This document shows positions 45,441 through 50,127 of a stretch of DNA of 50,127 nt, piece after piece. Under the pieces are notes generated by a model. That model made no database searches. It saw only the letters and a list, made by a program, of their open reading frames with translations, and was not told the origin of the DNA. Where the stretch lies: the NCBI GenBank assembly GCA_028284185.1, contig JANQSG010000031.1, positions 1 to 50,127 of the forward strand. The letters run 5' to 3'. Made by a program: the position numbers and the translations under genes. This DNA comes from Kangiella sp. Lineage in GTDB: Bacteria; Pseudomonadota; Gammaproteobacteria; Enterobacterales; Kangiellaceae. How positions within the stretch are numbered: the stretch's first letter is position 1; each line of letters starts with the position of its first letter.

Positions 45441-45500
45441 AATCATTTTCAGCTTGCTCGATTACCATAAGGTAACCTCCGCTTCTGAAAATAATTTTGC
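45441..45500. ncRNA. Structured element B between pheS and pheT
   Basis: Arms AAAATCATTTTCAG and CTGAAAATAATTTT (13 of 14 paired) enclose TGCTCGATTACC-ATAA-GGTAACCTCCGCT. The enclosed core is nearly identical to that of element A at 32707-32827, while the arms differ in sequence but keep pairing. Shared flanks are ACTGTKTT on the left and a TGCCT...TCG motif on the right. Confidence 0.5.
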
Positions 45501-45514
45501 CTCACATTTTCGTC

Positions 45515-45538
45515 GCACATAACGCTATTAATATGTGC
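45515..45538. repeat. Short inverted repeat before pheT
   Basis: GCACATA and TATGTGC form a 7-bp stem around 10 bases, 45 bases before the pheT start. It may be part of the intercistronic structure. Confidence 0.4.
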
Positions 45539-45582
45539 ATAAATGTAAGGCAAAGTATCGAATTTATGATTGGAAATAAACT

Positions 45583-47961
45583 ATGAAATTTAGTGAAAAC
45601 TGGTTAAGAGAGTGGGTTAATCCGGATATTTCTACGGAAGAATTAGTAGAAAAATTAACCATGGCTGGCTTGGAAGTTGATGCATTTGATTTTTTAGGTG
45701 ACAACTTTTCGGGAATTGTAGTTGGAGAAATTTTAGAAGCAGAGCAACATCCTGATGCTGATAAGTTGCGTGTTTGTACGGTAAATGTTGGCGACAGATC
45801 TGATGAAGATTTGCAAATTATTTGTGGTGCACCAAATGCCCGAAAAGGCATTAAAGTTGCTGTTGCAATGATCGGCGCTATACTTCCTGGTGATTTTAAA
45901 ATTAAGAAAGCTAAGCTTCGTGGTGTCGCTTCATTTGGTATGTTATGTTCTAGCAAAGAATTAAATTTAGGCGAAGATCATGACGGTATTATGGAGTTGC
46001 CAGTGGACGCACCTTTAGGTCAGGATTTTGTCGAGTTTATGCAGTTGAATGACACCGAAATTGAAGTGGACTTGACGCCTAATCGCGGTGACTGTTTAGG
46101 TATCCGTGGTATCGCTCGTGAAGTTGGTGTTTTAACGCAAGCTGAAGTTAATGAAGTTCGTGTAAATTCGATTGAAGCTACTATTACAGATGTTTTACCG
46201 ATTGAATTATCAGCACCACAAGCTTGTCCACGCTATTTAGGTCGAGTGATTCAGGGCATTAATCCATCAGCAAAAACTCCAGACTGGATGGTCAGAAAAA
46301 TTGAACGCTCAGGCATTCGTTCCATTGATCCAGTAGTTGATATTACCAACTATGTTTTATTGGAGCTTGGTCACCCAATGCACGCTTTTGATTTGAATAA
46401 TATCGATGGTGGTATTGATGTGCGTATGGCTAAACAGGGTGAAAAACTAACTTTGCTTGATGGTCAGGAAGTTAAGCTTTCCGATGACACCTTAATGATT
46501 GCCGATCATAAAAAGCCATTAGCCATTGCTGGTGTTATGGGCGGTGAATTTTCAGGAATTAATGCAGCAACCAAAGATGTCTTTTTAGAATCTGCTTATT
46601 TTGATCAGGTGGCGATTGCTGGCCGTGCTCGTCAGTATGGTCTGCACACCGATGCTTCACACCGTTATGAGCGAGGCGTTGATTTTGAATTGCAAGGTAC
46701 CGCAATGGAGCGTGCAACAGAATTACTGCTAGAGATCGTTGGTGGCGAAGCTGGTGAAATTATTGAAGCGGTTAATACTGAATATTTACCAACAAAACGC
46801 AGTTTGGTTTTACGTCGTGCACGGATTGAACGTCTAGTCGGTTTTGCATTTGAGGATGCGCAAGTTGAAGATATCTTAACCCGTTTAGGTTTAGAACTTT
46901 CAGCAAACGCAGAAGGTTGGGATGTGATCGTTCCTTCGTTCCGTTTTGATATTGATAATGAAGAATCATTAATTGAAGAGTTGGTGCGTGTGTATGGTTA
47001 TAACAATTTACCAATGCGTAAGCCTGTTGCTGAAATGACCATGTATCGTCAACCAGAAGATCGCGTTTGGAAAAATCAGATGCGTGAGGTTTTAGTTGAT
47101 CGTGGTTATCAAGAAGCCATTACTTATTCATTTGTTGAGCCTGAGCTGCAAAAGAAATTACAGCCAGATCAAGAGCCATTGCCATTACTAAATCCGATTT
47201 CCAGTGAGTTAGGCGTGATGCGAACTAACTTATTGGCAGGTTTGGTGCAGGCGGCTAAATTCAATCTGAACCGCCAGCAGACTCGAGTACGTTTGTTCGA
47301 ATTGGGTTTGCGTTTCGATAATTCTGGTGCAGCATTGGCGCAAATTCCGACAATAGCAGGATTAATTGCTGGCAGTCGAGCTGCTGAGCAGTGGAACGCT
47401 AGCGCTGACAAAGTGGATTTTTATGATCTTAAAGGGGATTTGGAGTCTGTGTTGTCATTGACTAATATGAGTTATCAGTTTGAACCAACAACAATGGAAA
47501 TTTTGCATCCTGGTCAAGCGGCTGTGATTAAGGCAGATGACAAAACTGTGGGGTATCTGGGCAAAATTCATCCGAAATTACAGCAAGAGTTGGGCCTCGA
47601 AGAGGAATCTTTTGTTTTTCAGTTGGATTTAGAAGCTATTTCTGAGCGCCAATTGCCTGAATTTACACCTTTATCCAAGTTTCCGTCGATTCGCCGAGAT
47701 ATCGCTTTAGTTGTGGATGATTCGATAAAAGGCGGGGAATTGATTGATTTTATTGTAAAAAATGGTGCTGATTTAATGACAGATGTGCGTATTTTTGATA
47801 TATACAAAGGTGAACATCTTGAGGCTGGCAAGAAAAGTGTGGCTTTGGCTATGACTATGCAGCATCCAGAGAAAACTTTGGAAGATTCAGAAATCAATGC
47901 TGTTATGGATACTCTGATCCAGGGTCTGGAAAGCAGATTTGCTGCCAGTTTGAGAAGCTAG
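45583..47961 (+). CDS. pheT: Phenylalanyl-tRNA synthetase, beta subunit
   Basis: The 792-aa protein has the bacterial PheT domain order: N-terminal B1, EMAP-type tRNA-binding domain ([20 protein letters not shown]), B3/B4 editing domain ([17 protein letters not shown]), B5, the catalytic-like core ([28 protein letters not shown]) and the ferredoxin-fold anticodon-binding domain at the end ([14 protein letters not shown]). It edits mischarged Tyr-tRNA-Phe. Length equals the usual 795 aa. ihfA follows 53 bases later. Confidence 0.98.
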   Translation: MKFSENWLREWVNPDISTEELVEKLTMAGLEVDAFDFLGDNFSGIVVGEILEAEQHPDADKLRVCTVNVGDRSDEDLQIICGAPNARKGIKVAVAMIGAILPGDFKIKKAKLRGVASFGMLCSSKELNLGEDHDGIMELPVDAPLGQDFVEFMQLNDTEIEVDLTPNRGDCLGIRGIAREVGVLTQAEVNEVRVNSIEATITDVLPIELSAPQACPRYLGRVIQGINPSAKTPDWMVRKIERSGIRSIDPVVDITNYVLLELGHPMHAFDLNNIDGGIDVRMAKQGEKLTLLDGQEVKLSDDTLMIADHKKPLAIAGVMGGEFSGINAATKDVFLESAYFDQVAIAGRARQYGLHTDASHRYERGVDFELQGTAMERATELLLEIVGGEAGEIIEAVNTEYLPTKRSLVLRRARIERLVGFAFEDAQVEDILTRLGLELSANAEGWDVIVPSFRFDIDNEESLIEELVRVYGYNNLPMRKPVAEMTMYRQPEDRVWKNQMREVLVDRGYQEAITYSFVEPELQKKLQPDQEPLPLLNPISSELGVMRTNLLAGLVQAAKFNLNRQQTRVRLFELGLRFDNSGAALAQIPTIAGLIAGSRAAEQWNASADKVDFYDLKGDLESVLSLTNMSYQFEPTTMEILHPGQAAVIKADDKTVGYLGKIHPKLQQELGLEEESFVFQLDLEAISERQLPEFTPLSKFPSIRRDIALVVDDSIKGGELIDFIVKNGADLMTDVRIFDIYKGEHLEAGKKSVALAMTMQHPEKTLEDSEINAVMDTLIQGLESRFAASLRS

Positions 47962-48014
47962 CCTTTGAGATCGCTGAAATAATTGCTCATTGGCAGTTAA
48001 AGAGGACTTATTAT

Positions 48015-48314
48015 ATGGCATTAACCAAAGCGGATATGGCTGAGCGTTTGTATGAAGAGTTAGGTCTTAACAAGCGTGAGTCAAAGGAAATTGTGGAAGC
48101 ATTTTTTGAAGAGATCCGAGATGCACTCGAAGATGGCTATAATGTCAAGTTATCAGGATTTGGTAATTTTGAATTACGCGATAAAGCATCGCGTCCAGGC
48201 CGTAACCCGAAAACTGGTGAAGAAGTTTCTATTAGCGCTCGTCGCGTGGTGACGTTCAAACCAGGGCAGAAATTAAGAGGCAAAGTAACCCATTATGTTG
48301 GAACCGACCAATAA
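48015..48314 (+). CDS. ihfA: Integration host factor, alpha subunit
   Basis: The 99-aa DNA-bending protein pairs with IHF-beta. Its [20 protein letters not shown] start, the [13 protein letters not shown] core, the beta-arm [22 protein letters not shown] and the GQKLR end are the IhfA pattern (HU would differ at the arm and N-terminus). GAGGA lies 8 bases upstream. Location after pheT is conserved in gammaproteobacteria. Confidence 0.98.
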   Translation: MALTKADMAERLYEELGLNKRESKEIVEAFFEEIRDALEDGYNVKLSGFGNFELRDKASRPGRNPKTGEEVSISARRVVTFKPGQKLRGKVTHYVGTDQ

Positions 48315-48657
48315 TAACGAATTACCACCGATTCCAGCCAAACGCTACTTCACTATAGGTGAGGTCAGTGACTTGTGCGCGGTTAAGCCACACGTATTGC
48401 GCTATTGGGAACAAGAATTTGAACAGCTCGATCCGGTAAGGCGGGGTAATCGTCGCTATTATCAGCGTGATGATGTATTAGTAGTACGTCAAATTCGTTC
48501 GTTACTTTATGAGCATGGCTATACCATTGGCGGTGCGCGTCAGTGTCTGATCGATGCTGAATCAGGCAATAATAATGAGGCTTCAGGCCCTTCCAAAGCT
48601 CAAATCGATGAACTGATTGAAGAGCTGGAAAAAATAAAGGAACTTCTCGTCGCTTAA
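48295..48657 (+). CDS. MerR-family transcriptional regulator
   Basis: The 120-aa protein overlaps the end of ihfA by 20 bases. A MerR winged helix-turn-helix occupies residues about 17-85 ([59 protein letters not shown]), followed by a short helix ([12 protein letters not shown]). There is no ligand-binding Cys cluster or effector domain. The same small regulator follows ihfA in many gammaproteobacteria, but its target is not established. Confidence 0.93.
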   Translation: MLEPTNNNELPPIPAKRYFTIGEVSDLCAVKPHVLRYWEQEFEQLDPVRRGNRRYYQRDDVLVVRQIRSLLYEHGYTIGGARQCLIDAESGNNNEASGPSKAQIDELIEELEKIKELLVA

Positions 48658-48687
48658 TAGCAATCTTTATATTGCAAATCTTTAAAG

Positions 48688-48715
48688 ATGCGGTACCATT
48701 GGCACCGCATTTTTA
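48688..48715 (+). terminator. Intrinsic terminator after the merR-type gene
   Basis: ATGCGGT / ACCGCAT arms with a further CC/GG pair and an ATT loop, then TTTT. Confidence 0.9.
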
Positions 48716-48742
48716 ATGCCTTATTGTTATTCAATTAAATGT

Positions 48743-48819
48743 CGGAGCGTGGCGCAGCTTGGTAGCGCACTTGCATGGGGTGCAAGGGGTCGGAGGTTCA
48801 AATCCTCTCGCTCCGACCA
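48743..48819 (+). tRNA. tRNA-Pro(GGG)
   Basis: A 77-base cloverleaf: acceptor CGGAGCG/CGCTCCG, D-arm with GGTAGC, anticodon stem CTTGC/GCAAG around the loop ATGGGGT (anticodon GGG, reading CCC and CCU), T-arm GGTTCAAAT and an encoded CCA end. Its position after ihfA-merR is conserved. The 3' end is a typical integration target, but I see no repeat of it in the window. Confidence 0.97.
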
Positions 48820-49366
48820 ATTCATTAGCTTTTTAAGGACTCCAGCTAACTTTTTTCGGTTCAAGTTTTGTAACGGTTTGTATCGGTTTGTTGTGAACCA
48901 GTTCTCATTTTGTTTTTGCTAGTGTATAATTATTGTTCAGTGCGTTACGCATTTCTGGTTAGATAGAGTTAATTTTAAGTCGTAACTAACTTATTGATTT
49001 ATAAGGACTGGTCGGAGCTTTTTGTGAAATACGACACACTTTGTAAAATGTTTGCTGGACAATAATTTGTCTAATTAAGCTAACTTATTGAAACTTAAGC
49101 TATTTATGGAATTGATATAATTTTGTATATGAAACAGTTTTGCTAAGTTTATCAATAAGATATAGCAATTAAGTTAAATTAAAATATAATGCAAATATGA
49201 ATTATCATAATGCAAATATGAATTATTGATGAAAGTGTTGCTAAGCAAATTGCAGTATAGTTGGATTTATAGTTGGATCATAAGTTCATTACAAGGCAGT
49301 TACCAGATAAATAATTTCAGGTAATTTTAAGTGGCTAAACTGGGACTGCGGTCTGTTAATATCAGT
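48820..49366. other. AT-rich intergenic region with a 21-bp tandem repeat
   Basis: No gene or RNA is recognised in these 547 bases. A GGTTCA...TGAACC inverted repeat encloses repeated CGGTTTGT near 48860-48901. A TATAAT is at 49116-49121 without a well-spaced -35. A 21-bp unit (ATAATGCAAATATGAATTAT plus one base) is repeated twice head to tail at 49186-49227, differing only at the last base. TTGGAT is repeated near 49261 and 49273. The length and composition suggest a regulated promoter for the following exported protein. Confidence 0.6.
49186..49227. repeat. Two-copy 21-bp tandem repeat
   Basis: Two adjacent 21-base units identical at 20 positions, about 140 bases before the last gene. They could be paired regulator sites or a recent slippage duplication. 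Confidence 0.75.
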
Positions 49367-50127
49367 ATGAAGAATTTTGCCTTACGCATTGTGCTAGCGG
49401 GAGCTTTTATTACGTCTGGGTTTTTTGCTCATACCGCGATTGCTGCAGATTATCCTGCAAAAATTACTAATAAAGTAACAGTCACTTTACCTACCGACGT
49501 TACTGATCCAAATCTTACCAACAATGAAAGCAATACTGCTGCCGGAGGAGTTACACCTGTTGTGGGCCAAGCATGTACTGCAGTGGAGACTGATCTAGAT
49601 ACCGCTTGCGCCACAGATACGAATACTCTAAGTGTAGTCACTCCTCAGCCAACAAAATCTTTTTCACCCACAACAGTAGATGTTGATGATGTTTCTACAT
49701 TAACTATTACCTTAACCAACACCAATAATTTTGTAGCAACGCTACAGTCTAATTTTGTTGATACTTTCCCTGCTAATTTAGTGTTAGCAACCCCAGCCAA
49801 CGCTTCAACTACTTGCGGAAGTGCCACTTTGGTTGCCATAGATGGTGGGACATCAATCACTTTAAATGCGGGTGCGACAATTCCTGCTAATGGATCATGC
49901 ACTATTACCGCAGACGTTACCTCCTCATCAACGGGAACTTACAACAATGTTTCAGGGACGCTAGATACAGGTATGGGGACTAGTGGTACCGCAAATGCAA
50001 GCCTGCAAGTTCAATCTGCAACCATTACCATTAACGATGTAGTGCTGGCAGAGGGTAATGCGGGAACGACTAATTTTGTGTTTACGGTGAGTATTACCAA
50101 TGGCGTAACCACGACTTCGAACATTAG
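49367..50127 (+). CDS. Exported repeat protein with Calx-beta domain, 3'-truncated by window edge
   Basis: An open frame runs to the right edge without a stop. ATG 49367 gives a signal peptide (MKNFALRIVLAGAFITSGFF, then HTAIA/AD); a GTG at 49331 in frame would add 12 residues. The 253 visible residues hold a short region ending in several Cys, a conserved-repeat domain of the DUF11/DUF7933 type (SFSPTTVDVDDVSTLTITLTN, then a Cys-containing NGSCTITADVTS) and the start of a Calx-beta domain (ITINDVVLAEGNAGTTNFVF). Such proteins are large, secreted or surface bound, and often carry a C-terminal sorting or autotransporter-like region not visible here. Function is unknown. Confidence 0.75.
   Translation, partial: MKNFALRIVLAGAFITSGFFAHTAIAADYPAKITNKVTVTLPTDVTDPNLTNNESNTAAGGVTPVVGQACTAVETDLDTACATDTNTLSVVTPQPTKSFSPTTVDVDDVSTLTITLTNTNNFVATLQSNFVDTFPANLVLATPANASTTCGSATLVAIDGGTSITLNAGATIPANGSCTITADVTSSSTGTYNNVSGTLDTGMGTSGTANASLQVQSATITINDVVLAEGNAGTTNFVFTVSITNGVTTTSNI

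Overview
The window comes from a Gram-negative, low-GC gammaproteobacterium. Evidence is the conserved block thrS-infC-rpmI-rplT-pheS-pheT-ihfA-merR-tRNA-Pro(GGG), the nrdA/nrdB pair with NrdR boxes, Fur- and OxyR-type operators, lipoproteins and Sec/Tat exported proteins. The gene content would fit a marine Oceanospirillales/Kangiella-like lineage, but that placement is inference; no 16S or other decisive marker is present.

Region 1 (1-17776, all + strand) is an accessory surface/polymorphic-toxin-like locus. It begins inside a giant calcium-binding/fibronectin-III protein cut by the left edge (over 2250 aa). Then come a Sec-exported RHS/YD-repeat protein with a variable C-terminus (overlap ATGA), a small candidate immunity gene, a tract of broken coding-like sequence, a second giant exported Ig/FN3-repeat protein, a rhodanese-fold protein lacking the catalytic cysteine, and a membrane-anchored transglutaminase-like protein with an intact Cys-His-Asp triad. 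Tight spacing suggests one or two operons. This is the most unusual part of the window.

Region 2 (17849-31457) is mostly housekeeping and envelope genes: nrdAB with two NrdR boxes 31 bp apart, an orphan Fur-boxed FbpC-like ABC ATPase, grxD, a compact operon (exported serine hydrolase, response regulator, histidine kinase, glycerophosphodiesterase), a Tat-exported SDR protein, an NTT/MFS-type transporter, and bacterioferritin.

Region 3 (31458-40584) covers iron and oxidative stress plus small metabolism. bfd and a 2-Cys peroxiredoxin diverge from a control region with a Fur box and an OxyR-type site. Next are a DoxX-like membrane protein, an isoaspartyl peptidase-lipoprotein-GST-ankyrin operon with stop/start overlaps, a 77-aa orphan behind a perfect Fur palindrome, RNase T, pyrC, gloA, elbB and a YgiN-like monooxygenase. 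Intergenic regions carry palindromic and dispersed elements.

Region 4 (40585-48819) is the translation block with visible RNA-level control: a tRNA-Thr anticodon-like hairpin before thrS, an ATT start for infC, and a long hairpin between infC and rpmI. Region 5 (48820-50127) is an AT-rich intergenic stretch followed by an exported repeat/Calx-beta protein cut by the right edge.
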